Assembly (NCBI GenBank): GCA_027475525.1
Contig: JAMWFC010000117.1
Coordinates: 1,722,183 to 1,786,182 of the forward strand
Origin: Macrolepiota albuminosa
Lineage: Eukaryota > Basidiomycota > Agaricomycetes > Agaricales > Agaricaceae
Length of the DNA stretch: 64,000 nt
Direction of reading: 5' to 3'
This document shows positions 45,246 through 55,682 of this stretch, piece after piece (position 1 is the stretch's first letter; every line of letters starts with the position of its first letter). A program made the translations under genes and the position numbers. Under the pieces are notes generated by a model. It was not told the origin of the DNA, did no database searches, and saw only the letters and a list, made by a program, of their open reading frames with translations.

Positions 45246-47710
45246 CCATATCTCTCAGCCAAATTCCAATGTCATATCAATGTGGAAGTCTGTGCTTCAG
45301 TGGATGCAATCAAATACATTCACAAGTACATCTACAAGGGCCATGATAGGACAACTTTGGAGATTGCTAGGGAGGAGAGGAATGAAATCAAGGAACACTT
45401 GGATGCCAGATACATTTCTGCTCCTGAGGCTTGCTGGCACATCTTTGAATTCAACATGCATGCTGAATATCCTTCAGTGTACAGATTGCCTGTGCACTTG
45501 GAAAACTAGCATGAAGTCTATTTCTCAAATGATGAACCAATACAGGTGGTGGCTGCTAGACCTAATGCAGACAAGACTGCACTCACAGCTTGGTTTGAAG
45601 CCAATACCAGGTTTCCCAATAATAACACCACTTATCAGAACTTTCCAACCAAGTTTGTTTATGAAGCATCTAAACGGAGTTGGAAGGAGAGGCAGAGAGG
45701 GACAGCAATTGGAAGGATGTATTTTGCTTCACCAAGACAGGGAGAAAGGTTCTATCTCAGGATGCTCTTGACTGTTGTAACCAATGCAACTTCATGGGCT
45801 GATCTCAGGACAGTCAATGGCCATATCTATCCCACTTATCAAGAAGCATGCAAGGCTCTAGGTCTTTTGGAGGATGATGCAGAATGGAGGCAGTGTCTCA
45901 CTGAAGCTGCTCCAATCCAACTAGGATCAGCTCTCAGACAGCTGTTTTGCACTATTCTATTCTACTGTGCTCCTGCCACTCCTGAGGCTCTATGGAATGA
46001 ATTCAAGCATTCTATCTGTGATGATCTTCAACACAGATTGGAACATACTAGGCAGTACAGGGACCAGATCTTTACCAATGAGGATATTTATGACTATGGC
46101 CTTTATCTCATCAATGACACTTTGATGAATTTTGGAAAAACTCTGAAAGACTTTCCCAACATGCCAGAGGCTCAACAGAATTGGAACATAGTTCCAGGTA
46201 ATTGGCATTTGCATAAAAGATTGACTTGAATACTGATCATTCTTCTAGGCAATCAACTTTTAGAAGATGAAACTAATTATAATGTTGAGGAGCTCAAGCA
46301 AAGAGTGGAGAGAAACAAGGCCAAGTTCAATGTGGAACAACTGGAGACCTTTGATGCTGTCATGAACTCAGTGAACAACAATTTGGGCAGGATGCTATTC
46401 ATTCACAGTGCTGGAGGATGTGGCAAAACCTTTGTCTGCAATACTCTGGCTGCTGCTATTCATTCTAATGGAGATGTGGCATTATGTGTAGCATCATCTG
46501 GCATTGCTGCCTTATTGTTGGAAGGGGGTAGGACAGCTCATTCAAGATTCAAAATTCCCATTCCTGCTCTTGACACATCCATTGCCAATATCAAGAGAGG
46601 AACCCAGTTATCACAGCTCATACTTCGCACCAAAGTTGTTATTTGGGATGAAGTTCCAATGCAACACAAAAATGCCATTGAATCTGTAGATCGTGGCTTC
46701 AGGGACATCTTTGATAACGACATTTCCTTTGGTGGAGTTACTGTGGTTTTTGGAGGGGACTTTAGACAAACTCTTCCAGTGGTTCCACATGGACTCAGGC
46801 AGCAGATGATTGCTGCTTCACTCAAAAGGGGCCGACTTTGGGATCATATCCAAGTCCACTACTTGGTCCAAAATATGAGATTGGATCAGACTGCAGAGAA
46901 TATTGCTCATGCAGCTTGGTTGTTGGATGTTGGTGCAGGGAAAAATCTAGAACCTGGAGAAACAGTCAAACTGCCTGAAAGGATGATCTGTGATGACAAT
47001 TCTATCACTGGATTGATTTCTTCCACATATCCTGATATTGGTCATCCTCAAAATGATCAGTATTATCTGGACCGGACTATTCTCTCTGGCAAGAACTCTG
47101 ATATAGAGGAGATCAATGCAGAAGTTCTAGAGAGGTATCCAGGAGAAGAAAGGATTTTACAGAGTGCAGATTCTGTTCTCTCTGATAACAGGAATCCTGA
47201 TGGCCTTGCCTTATATCCTGTGGAATATCTCAACTCTTTGAAAGCCAGTAGTTTGCCTTTGGCTAAACTGGCTTTGAAGATTGGAGTTCCTGTCATGCTT
47301 CTCAGGAATCTGGACACAACCAAAGGACTTTGCAATGGAACAAGAATGATTGTCACTCACATCAGCACTAGAGTCCTCAGATGTCGTATTATCAGTGGAG
47401 ATGCCAAGTTTGCAGGTTCAACTGTTTTGATTCCAAGGATCAATCTAGATGCCTCTGAAGAGAATTTGCCCATACCATTATGCAGGAGACAGTTTCCAAT
47501 TTGATTGGCCTTTGCTATGACTATCAACAAGTCTCAAGGGCAATCAGTCAAGCATGTTGGATTGGACCTTCGATCACCAGTTTTTACACATGGCCAACTC
47601 TATGTTGCACTTTCTCAATGCATATCAGGAGATTGTATCAAGGTGATTTTGTCAGAAGAAAATACATCAAAAATGACTGCAAATATTGTATATCAAGAAG
47701 TCCTTAATGG

Positions 47711-47952
47711 TTTACAAATGTAAGTGTGATTTTTTAATTAACTACTTATTACTAACTGTATATTTCAGCATCTAACTTGATACTGTACATATAACTTGGA
47801 ATTGTAGCATTATTTCTTGGGTTTACAAATGTGAGTGTGATTGTTAATTACTTACTTATTACTAACTTTTATATTTTAGCATCTAACTTGATATTTGTTG
47901 ATACTGTACTAACAGAATATATATAACTTGGAATTGTAGCATCATTTCTTGA
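47711..47952 (+). repeat. Duplicated intron-bearing unit in the Helitron 3' region
   Basis: Two diverged direct copies each read TTTACAAAT then GTAAGTGTG or GTGAGTGTG, an AT-rich stretch, a perfect TACTAAC branch-site motif, and TTTCAG or TTTTAG before CATCTAACTTGATA. Both copies end near TTGGAATTGTAGCATYATTTCTTG. These look like two 3' UTR introns produced by duplication. Confidence 0.65.
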
Positions 47953-48054
47953 TAAATGCAAAACTCTCTATTTGTTAACAACTTATGCTAGAATCAGTAA
48001 GACATAATGAAAGTAAGATTATGTTAGAAGCTGAGTTACTAAGATACATATTTG

Positions 48055-48215
48055 GAACCTCTAACCAAACGAAGTGAGGTTGGGGTGGAGACTGAATTAC
48101 TTATATACATACTTGGAGCCCTAACCAAACAAAGTGAGGTTGGGGTGGAGGCTAAGTTACTTATACATACTTGGAGCCCTAACTGAATGAAGTGAGGTTG
48201 GGGTGGAGGCTTAGT
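48055..48215 (+). repeat. Three tandem repeats of about 60 bp near the Helitron 3' end
   Basis: The unit core is AAGTGAGGTTGGGGTGGAG, followed by RCTNAGTTACTTATA and CTTGGAGCCCTAAC. There are three copies with a few differences. Confidence 0.8.
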
Positions 48216-48217
48216 TG

Positions 48218-48285
48218 GGGGGGGTTGGGGGCGAAGCCCCCAACGAGCTACAAAATTTGTGCCAAAGGCACGAATCGTAGCTCAT
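48218..48285 (+). other. Two adjacent hairpins at the probable Helitron 3' end
   Basis: GTTGGGGGC and GCCCCCAAC pair around GAA. Immediately after, GAGCTAC...GTGCC and GGCAC...GTAGCTC form a second, longer stem around AAA. C ORF3 coding sequence resumes right behind it. A terminal hairpin fits a Helitron 3' end, but no CTRR follows. Confidence 0.55.
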
Positions 48286-48550
48286 ATACAAAGTCAAGCA
48301 TATTCAGATTACCAGAGGCAACCGCCATATCCAGTGATGGGCCAATATCAATCAGTGGGCATGGCCTATCCAGGCTGCAAGGAGCTGCTACCATACCAGA
48401 CACCCCTCCACTCGCAAGAGATGGAGGTCAATGATGAGGGGTGCTATGAGCGCCCAGAGGACAGCACATGCTCAGAGCACTATTATCAGGTACCACTAGC
48501 ACAGTCACATGCATTGATTTCAATATATGCAGATGCAGTGACAGGACCAC
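48286..48550 (+). pseudogene. Element C ORF3, second fragment
   Basis: A Gln/Pro/Tyr-rich frame (QAYSDYQRQPPYPVMGQYQ) corresponds to the N-terminal third of ORF3. It ends in ADAVTGP, which the left-edge copy shows to be followed by SVPWAH. D2 interrupts it at 48551. Confidence 0.6.
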
Positions 48551-50418
48551 TGATGACACCCAAATCAAGCTGGGTGCTGTGTGGACTATCACTAGTACAG
48601 CTACTTAGCTGATATAGCTTTGAGCGTGCTAAGTGTATGAGAGAGTCCCGGACAGGTCCCAGAGAACACATGGTGATGACGCTCAGAGTTTAGTCAGTAA
48701 CAAATATAGTAATAGTGTTACCATACCAAAAGCTTGTGTTGGGCACGCTAAAAGTGATGAGGGAAGTCCCAGGCAGGTCCCAGAGAATGCACCTGTGAAG
48801 TTAAGATTAAGTTGGCAAAGGGGTCGGCAAGTGTCAAGCGCTAATGTAAAGCGCCTATGAAAGAAGTGGTAAGTGAACACGGCAATGGGAGCGGCAAGAA
48901 CATGGTAAGCTCAGTGAGGTCTAAGCATCATTAAATGCCTGCCGTAGCTGCAAGGCATGAGTGTGTTGAGTGTTAGCAAGAGTCTGCAACTGTCGATAAC
49001 TTTGACGTTGCTGACCGTAAGGGAGACTGGAGTAAGGGGAGCAGGAAACTCTGTTCTTGTTGCCTATGTACAAGTTAGTAAGTACTTTTTATACTACAAG
49101 GAGTTCACCGTTGCTAGTGACTAACAATTGCCAAAGTGTGGTAAACTAGAAAATTTTATAGGGGTAGCTCCAACAGTTTCAGATCCCTACCATCCATTCA
49201 AGACCCTTAGCGATGCCAGGCAGCAGATCACGATGCTAAACCATCAATACATCACCCTTCTGTCTGTCCAAAATGCTTAGCGATGTCAGGCGCCAGATCG
49301 AGGCGCTAAATGGTGTCAGATGCCAAGGTCAAACGCCAAACTGTCCATCAGTTTTTGATAAATCATCAGTCTTCTTTCCAAGTGCTGTCGTCAGTGACTG
49401 ATGCCATCTGTCAGTTGTCATTCTTGCTGCCATCAGCACTATCATTGATTGGATCTGCTTCTTGCTGTACATGGCTGTCAAATATTGCCAAAATTGGTTA
49501 ATTAGCGTGCGCTAAGGTATCCCAAGCCGGTGCTGCGTTGCCGTAGCCTGCCGCTGATGTGCTGATCCTGTATGGGGTCCTATCAACAGTAGACAAGAGG
49601 TTGGTAGCAAGGAAAGTAGGTGATTGGAGGCACTTGCATATAGCTCCAAAATGTAGCTACAGGGTGTTAAAAGTTGCTAAGAGGGAGTGCTAAGAGCATG
49701 GAAAAGTCGCTAAGAAAGGTGCTAAGTGTTAGCCTCTAGAATGTGATAATAAAAGGATGAGATTGCTTAGTGGATCTAAGCACAAAAGTCAAGCCATAGT
49801 TGCAAGGTGCTAGAGAGAGAGAGAGATAGAAAACTAGAGCAGAGTCCCCTTGCTTGACATGGTCAACAAGAGGTAGTCTGTTGCATATGGTGACCAAAAT
49901 GTTGGGATATGATCCCTACTGCCAAATTGATTCCTGGTACTACTAACAAAAAGTAAGTATTTATAGTAAAGAAAGTTAGCCAACACTAAGAGGTTAAGCA
50001 CCACTAGAGGGTGGTGAACTGATAAAAATGTAAGTAAATGCGGTGAATTGAATTGTATAGTAAAAAGGTCCATAATGATGCTGTCACGGAAATACTTCAT
50101 TATTCTATCCTGTGAGTGCTGCCACTGGCTAAGAGCATTATTCCGGATTGACTAATGCCAAGTGTCTGTGTAAACATATAGCCTTGGAGTGCAAGTGGCA
50201 ATGTGCGGCAAGGTGTCAATAGTGGTGTGAAGAATAAGTGGTGCCATAAAAAATGGTCTGAGAGTAATTGGAGTCTGTAGCTGCGAGTTATGAGTGTAAA
50301 AATATGAGAAAAATAGCGCTGGAAGCGCTAGAGCATGGTGCTTCTGGTGGTACTAGTGGGCCAATATGAGGTGTGGGTATTGGTGCTATCTGTAGCCAGC
50401 CACAGTGCAGGCTCATCA
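48551..50418 (+). mobile_element. D2: TGAT...ATCA element in C ORF3, containing E4
   Basis: It starts TGATGACACCCAAATC and ends CAGGCTCATCA. Flanks CCAC (48547-48550) and CTGC (50419-50422) are a decayed 4-bp duplication. Aligning with the uninterrupted ORF3 at 1-1206 shows that one CCAC and the following CATC...ACC rejoin exactly. Without E4 it is about 0.95 kb and matches D1. Confidence 0.72.
48674..49585 (+). mobile_element. E4: 912-bp TGAT...ATCA element nested in D2
   Basis: It starts TGATGACGCTCAGAG and ends TATGGGGTCCTATCA. The D1 copy, which lacks E4, gives the empty site: ATGG directly followed by TAGGCAAG. Here ATGG (48670-48673) and ACAG (49586-49589) flank the element, again implying a 4-bp duplication. 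It aligns throughout with E3 inverted. Confidence 0.75.
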
Positions 50419-50422
50419 CTGC

Positions 50423-52951
50423 CATCCATACCATGGGTGCATCAGCCTGTGGTAGAACCATATATGGACTCTGTGCCACAAGCGCAAGACTCAGCAGTGC
50501 CAGACACACTCCTTAGCCATTTGGAAGCAGCGGGACAGCCAGTTCCTGCAACTGCATCCTTTCTGCAGGACAGTTTGGCCATTATTGTAATGGAGGGATT
50601 GCTTGACCAGATTGAGCTGATGAAGAGGCAGCACGTATCAGTGCTGGAACAGATTGACCATGCATCTAAGTGCAAAGTTTCATTCATTGAGGAACTGACT
50701 GCCAAGGTCAAGAGGGTTAGATATCAGCCCATCCAACTAGTCAAGCCTCCATGGGCTAGGATGCCATCGGCAGTGTGACCAGCATGCCCTGAGCAGCCTG
50801 CTCAGCCCATTGCCTCATCATTGTGGCTACCCACTGTGGCTACTCAGGCCCAGTCAGAGTCACTGGCTGTTGTCAGTGAGCCTCTGGCAGACCTGTCCCT
50901 GAGAGACTGCACTGTCTTGGGCCCCACCTATAGGGTCCAAACCTGTTACCATGGTGCCAAGGGCACCCATTCTTAGTACATCCCATGCTGAGTTGGGAGG
51001 GAAAAACTCTGGCACAAAATGTGCCTGCCCCTCCAGTGGCTCAGCCACAAACCACATCATCTGCCCTGGCAAAGTCAGGGCCATCTTGTTAATGTTGCAG
51101 CTGCAAGCTGCTTCTTGATGCCTCCAAATTGGAGGTCATAGCCTTCCCTGCTGGCATTCCTGCATGAGTGGGAGAAGTCCAGATGCTTTTCATGTTGCCA
51201 GTGCTTGTACTAGCCCCACCAGAACATGGTCATCTTGACCCCAGACCCCTGCACACCGGAACAATATGATGGTCTGGTGGCAACCTTGAGAGGGAAAACC
51301 ATGCCTGGAAAAGGCAAAGCACCAGTTGTGTCCTTGTCTGATGAGAGCAACTATGAAGAGTTGAGCTCAGAGCAGGAGGAGGATGGAGAGGAGGGGGAAT
51401 CAGCAGTGGACCGATTCCAACAAGTATTGCACAATAAGTGCATAGTGAAGAAGAAGACAAACCACACCAAGGAGTTGCAGGCTCTGAAATATAGGGCTGA
51501 GGATGAATTCTTGGGGAGAATCCCTGACAGCTTGGGGGTGAAAGTGTGGGGGCTGCTCGATATCAAGTGAATGAACTTGTGCTTCATAGGAGCACTCAGC
51601 CACTGCACGTACTATTTGTATGCCATGAATACAGTGCTGATGGGAGCTGATACCAACAGAGCGGCATCATATGAGTATGCCTCTGGACAGCATGCCTACA
51701 TTCCAGGCACCATTGTGTACAAGCATGCTCCATGCAGTCTTCCCTGCACTCCTTTAGAGCTTGATCAGCTCTATAAGTACTATATGAACATTCATGTCCT
51801 GTGTCATGACAGAATTGTTGCATATATGCAGATCACAGAGCTTCAGATGTTCGCACAGTGAACAGTTGAGGCTTTGCATGATTGAACCATGCAGCTCCTG
51901 ATGAAGAAGCCTCAATATCAAGACCTTGTCAACTCAATGCAGGGTCCTGATGACCTTGCTCTTGTGGAGCGACGACACATTCTGGGGTGCTTTCTGTGCA
52001 TAAAAGAAGATGGTTCCATGACGCTGCGCATAATGCGTGCTCAAGATCCAGCTACGCTGTTTGACTTGGATCAGCTAGTACAGTACATGCTGATCTTTGG
52101 TTGCCCTGGACTGGAGAATACTTATCAGGGCATCGCAGTGGACCATGCTTACTGCATGCACTGGCAAACCCTCTTCATGTTTGCATTGTGTCGAGCTCTT
52201 TGTGCTAATAGCACAGCCAAACCCATAATCATATAGCACATGACTCTTGTCATGGCCCATCCAGGACTGTACCATGAGGTGATTGCCTTGTATGACGCTA
52301 TGTTCCCTGAGTAACCATTTGAGCCCCAACATAGGCCAAAGCTCAAAATCCACCAAGTTCATGTGCCAGATGAGCAAGCACAGAACTTCTCCAATGACAA
52401 TGTATTACATGTCCTCTTACACAACTAGATTCCGCTGGACTGGGTTGACCATGCCTATACTTACAGCATGGTCTTCCTGGAACAGCAGTTCCACTCCCCA
52501 ACAATGTCTATGGACATCTTTAAACAAATTGATGATGAGTGCATGGAGCGCCTTTCTACCTATGGCACCCCTCCCACAATCCCGCAATGGGATGGATGGC
52601 AGGAGATGACCAAAGAAGACTATTATTGTCTTATGTTCAAGCGCCACAAGAAGAGATCTTCCGATCAACCCTGAGGCCAATGGCCTCTATTATCTCATTG
52701 GCATGGATCCAAATCAGGTCACTCTCTTAAACCAAATGTCGGCACATAGTACACTACCCACCATTTCTCCAGCAATTAACATTGCACTAACTGAGTCTAT
52801 TGTAGTAGATTCGCCTGCAGTCGAGGGGTCAACAACCCCACTGAGGACAGAATCAGCACCTCCCCCTCCTGTGATTAATGTTGCACTGGAGGAGGAGTCA
52901 ATGGTGATGGAGACAGGTGCGGTTGTGGGGTCTCTATTGGATGGGTCATAG
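50423..52951 (+). pseudogene. Element C ORF3, main part
   Basis: It follows D2 with PSIPWVHQPVVEPYMD and the GLLDQIELMKRQ helix. It continues through the MPGKGKAP and acidic region, then GRIPDSLGVKVW (51516-51550). The conserved C-terminal half includes YQGIAVDHAYCMHWQTLFMF, HPGLYHEVIALYDAM, DNVLHVLLHN, VDHAYTYSMVFLEQQF and LSTYGTPPTIPQWDGW. Stops at about 50778, 51570, 51861, 52236 and 52314 mark a dead copy. The last frame ends at 52951, with a tail unlike A and B. Confidence 0.72.
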
Positions 52952-53050
52952 ACCTATATATTTTTTTGTTAGGTAACTCTGAGTGTACACTCAACATTTC
53001 CAGGCTAACATGCACTCCAGTGTAGTGTGTAAATTTTATTTTACTCTAAA

Positions 53051-53163
53051 TTTTATCTTGTTCCTTGCTGTTCATGTCATATGTGCTCTAGCACACTAAG
53101 ATATTAATTTTATCTTGTTCCTCGCTGTTCGCATCATATGCGCTCTAGTGCACTAAGATATTT
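53051..53163 (+). repeat. Diverged tandem duplication, period 57
   Basis: TTTTATCTTGTTCCTYGCTGTTC and the following bases to CACTAAGATATT occur twice with several transitions, between C ORF3 and its 3' LTR. Confidence 0.8.
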
Positions 53164-53325
53164 CAAGATTTAGTGTTATTGAAAGACACTACTACCTTGA
53201 GCATGGTACTAACCTTCTACAGCGATGTGATATGCATCTCCAACTGATGTTTGCACTACTGTGCATATTTTGTTTCCACTCCCACCCCATTACTAAGACT
53301 GAGTATTCAGTCTCATTGGGGGGTA

Positions 53326-53498
53326 TGTAATGGAGTGTCACACATGTACTAGCATCAACAATGCTATCTGCCTTCAGTAGAGTATTATGTAAGATAACAT
53401 GTTGTATTCACTCTAGTTCTAGTCAATCTGATACTGTGGTCTGATTCAGCACTGTGTGAAACACACAAGATAGTTCTAGCTCATACCCAATGGTTACA
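53326..53498 (+). repeat. Element C 3' LTR
   Basis: 173 bp beginning TGTAATGGAGTG and ending GGTTACA, preceded by the PPT CATTGGGGGGTA (53314-53325). It pairs with 9529-9692. Confidence 0.88.
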
Positions 53499-53690
53499 TT
53501 ACACCAGGAGGCTTACAGTTTTCAGCCTTATAATTAAATGTTTATTTTGACTTCTGATACATGTTGTGTCCCTGACTGCTGGTATAGCATCGTATCAGTG
53601 AGAATATAGGCAGAGTCATGTGACTATGTTTGGATATAGTTAGAATTGGTTCAAGTTGGTTGATCCACATCTTGACCTTCAACCACCATC

Positions 53691-54685
53691 ATGAAACCTA
53701 TTTCTCCTGCACAATGCTCTACTGTTGCTTCTCTTCTTGCTCAAGAGTATTCTCTGCATCAGATTGAGGCTCAAACTGGTCTAGAGAATTCTACTATTGA
53801 GAAGATTGGTAGAGAGTTGGAAATAGACAAAAAAAACTATTTTAGAGGCCATCCTGCTAAGCTTACTCCACATGATAAACAGACTATTGTTCACCAAATC
53901 TCAACTGGGACTTGATACAGCTGTCCAGACCACCAATTTTATCAACAACATCATTTCCAACACTGTCTCTCCTCAGACTGTCTGGAATGTGTTGAAGGAG
54001 GAGAGGTATCAGTCTGCTACCAAGAGAAAAGTTCCTATGCTCAAAGCTAGACATCAACAACTATGGCTTAAATGGGCTCAGGAGCATTGGAACTGGACTA
54101 TAGAGGACTGGAAAAGGGTGTTGTGGACAGATGAGACAAAGATTAACAGAATTGGGTCAGATGGAAAGTAGTATGTGTAGAAGCTATGAGGAGAAGACAT
54201 TTCAGACTGAACAGCTACACCTACTGTAAAGCATGGAGGAGGGAATAATCTCATGGTATGGGGCTGTATGGGTTGGAATGGGGTAGGAAAGCTTGTGGAG
54301 GTGTTGGAGATCATGAATGCAGAGCAGTACTGTGAAATTTTAGATGATGGAGCAAAGGAGAGCTTTCAGAAGTTGGAGATGGAGGAGGGTGCCCACTCTT
54401 CATGCCAATGTCATCTTTCAAGAAGTATGAAACATTGGGACAGTTTTTTGAGCCACTGTATCTCAAGCTGGTGCCATGCTGCCATGGCTTGCCATTGATG
54501 CACTGATCCTGTATGGGGTCCTGAGCATGTCTATTGCCTTAGCATTTATTCAGCATTTGAATTCTGTTTTCCATCCACCAATGGGCACTAGCTCTCATGT
54601 GTTCTCATCTCAGAGAAAGTTACATGCTTCTTCACCATTGTGCATGACACCTGCCCAGAGTTGGAAATGTGGACAGATCACATAA
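53691..54685 (+). pseudogene. Tc1/mariner-type transposase relic
   Basis: Tc1/mariner transposases cut and paste DNA flanked by short inverted repeats. An N-terminal helix-turn-helix-like part (53691-53910) is followed, after a frame change near 53900, by SPQTVWNVLKEERYQS and WAQEHWNWTIEDWKRVLWTD, which carries the first catalytic Asp in LWTDETK. NNLMVWGCMGWNGVGKLVEV and MNAEQYCEIL are also family-typical. The second Asp region (FQQDNxPxHT in the family) is not recognisable, and only an LPW remnant follows near 54480. Three stops interrupt 54168-54210. Terminal inverted repeats were not found. Confidence 0.75.
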
Positions 54686-54699
54686 ATGTTTGTATTGAG

Positions 54700-55682
54700 T
54701 AGAGGGCTCATCAGTATTTGACTTCACAATAGGTCTACCAAGGCATATTCTTGTAATACAACCTTAGCTATTAGTTAGCAGAGGTAGATATCACAATAGT
54801 AACATAGTAACATCCTGTTTGGACTTGACAAAAAGTCATGACAATCACATGAATATACTTAGAGAGGAGGTGCAGGTGGAACAGTTCCCTTAGGGAACTT
54901 CCTCTTCAATGACTCCTCTCTAGGTGAGCAACCTGTTATCAGAAGGAACTTCCTCTGATGTTGACTACAAGCTAGTTCAGCATGACTTAGAATACGTTAT
55001 TTTTTAAATACCCTCCAGACCTTCCCTGTATTATAACCAGCTGTGTCGGTGGCATAATATATGAGCCGTGGATGGGACAGGCTGCATCAGTCCTCCTGAG
55101 GACCCCCAGCTTTGTTCACGGTAACACTCGCCTGAGTTAGTCATTGGAGAAAATTAATTCACGAAAAGGAAAAAAAAATTATTCACATTAAAAATAATGA
55201 TAATTATGATTCACGTATATAAAAAAAAGAGAGAGTCTGGAGATATGTGTCGTCCCCCAATATACAGTACTTTCTTCATCTCATGACCTCCGCCAACTGT
55301 TCAATCGCGCTGCTCAATATATAGCGTTTAGCGGTTGGATGGCGAAGGTATCTATAGATGCAATATATATGTGTGTCGGAGCTGGGACAGGCCGTATCGG
55401 CCCTCCCGAGATTCGCTCCGGCCGAGCCGGTAACAGTGATCAACCTAAGGGCGGTATTTTACTTAATCAATATTAATCCGCTCCGTGTTGTTGTCATCTG
55501 ACATAAGGTACGATTTTTTTTTGAAAGATCTGTAGTTCATCCCACCAAACATAGCACCACATAGCACCAGCTGAGCTGGAAAAAGTAATCATAAGCAAAT
55601 ACACGGGAATCGGAAACAAACATAAGTCGGACAGGTAATATTAGAAGTATTCAATAAATTCACATTATTCCCATGGTACCCC
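54700..55682. other. Intergenic region with a paired degenerate repeat
   Basis: There is no gene. The block GGGACAGGCYGYATCRG...CCTCCYGAG ... CGGTAACA occurs near 55070-55135 and again near 55385-55440. The left copy looks like a C-to-T-mutated version of the GC-richer right copy. Confidence 0.5.

Larger units (their letters stand above)
41637..47723 (+). pseudogene. Helitron Rep-helicase (HUH Rep plus PIF1-type helicase)
   Basis: The N-terminal part is Gln-rich (to about 42905). A Cys/His segment CPHCHALHF ... CCLQG lies near 43415-43500. The Helitron-like N domain has HYTIIFPTGEPGF and ICRHFHKPDLFITMTANPKW. The HUH motif is HIH at 44784-44792. The Rep tyrosine block IKYIHKYIYKGHDR is at 45309-45350. 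The helicase has GGCGKT (46413-46430), VIWDE near 46640, GGDFRQTLPVV and the C-terminal [12 protein letters not shown] at about 47510. Introns are inferred at 44901-44950 and 46198-46248. In-frame stops at 42906, 44043, 44493, 44883, 45508 and 47502 disable it, several being single transitions from CAG or CGA. Confidence 0.85.
40525..48285 (+). mobile_element. Helitron with Rep-helicase, inserted in C ORF3
   Basis: The boundaries are inferred from where C ORF3 breaks off (about 40525) and resumes (about 48286). The parts are a non-coding leader with an intron-like array (40860-41636), a broken Rep-helicase ORF (41637-47723), a 3' region with duplicated introns (47715-47952), three 60-bp repeats (48055-48215) and two adjacent hairpins (48218-48285). 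I did not find a canonical CTRR 3' end, so this may belong to a variant Helitron group. Stops in the ORF indicate an inactive copy. Confidence 0.75.
9529..53498 (+). mobile_element. Element C: old Ty3/Gypsy chromovirus, expanded by nested insertions
   Basis: The order along the plus strand is: LTR (9529-9692), gag (9960-12706), protease (25930-26176), integrase (27248-28191 joined to 39492-39900), chromodomain (to about 40225), ORF3 (40457-40525, 48286-48550, 50423-52951), PPT (53315-53325) and LTR (53326-53498). The pieces rejoin in order when F2, F3, B, the Helitron and D2 are removed. RT and most of RNase H are missing. Stops and AT enrichment are heavy, so it is long dead. No matching target duplication flanks the two LTRs: GCTGC at the left, TTACA at the right. 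Confidence 0.75.

Noticed and set aside
9529..53498. Two separate C-family elements instead of one
   Set aside because: The LTR flanks lack a matching duplication, but gag, integrase and ORF3 pieces rejoin exactly at each nested insertion, with no overlap or repeat of any module. One element is simpler.
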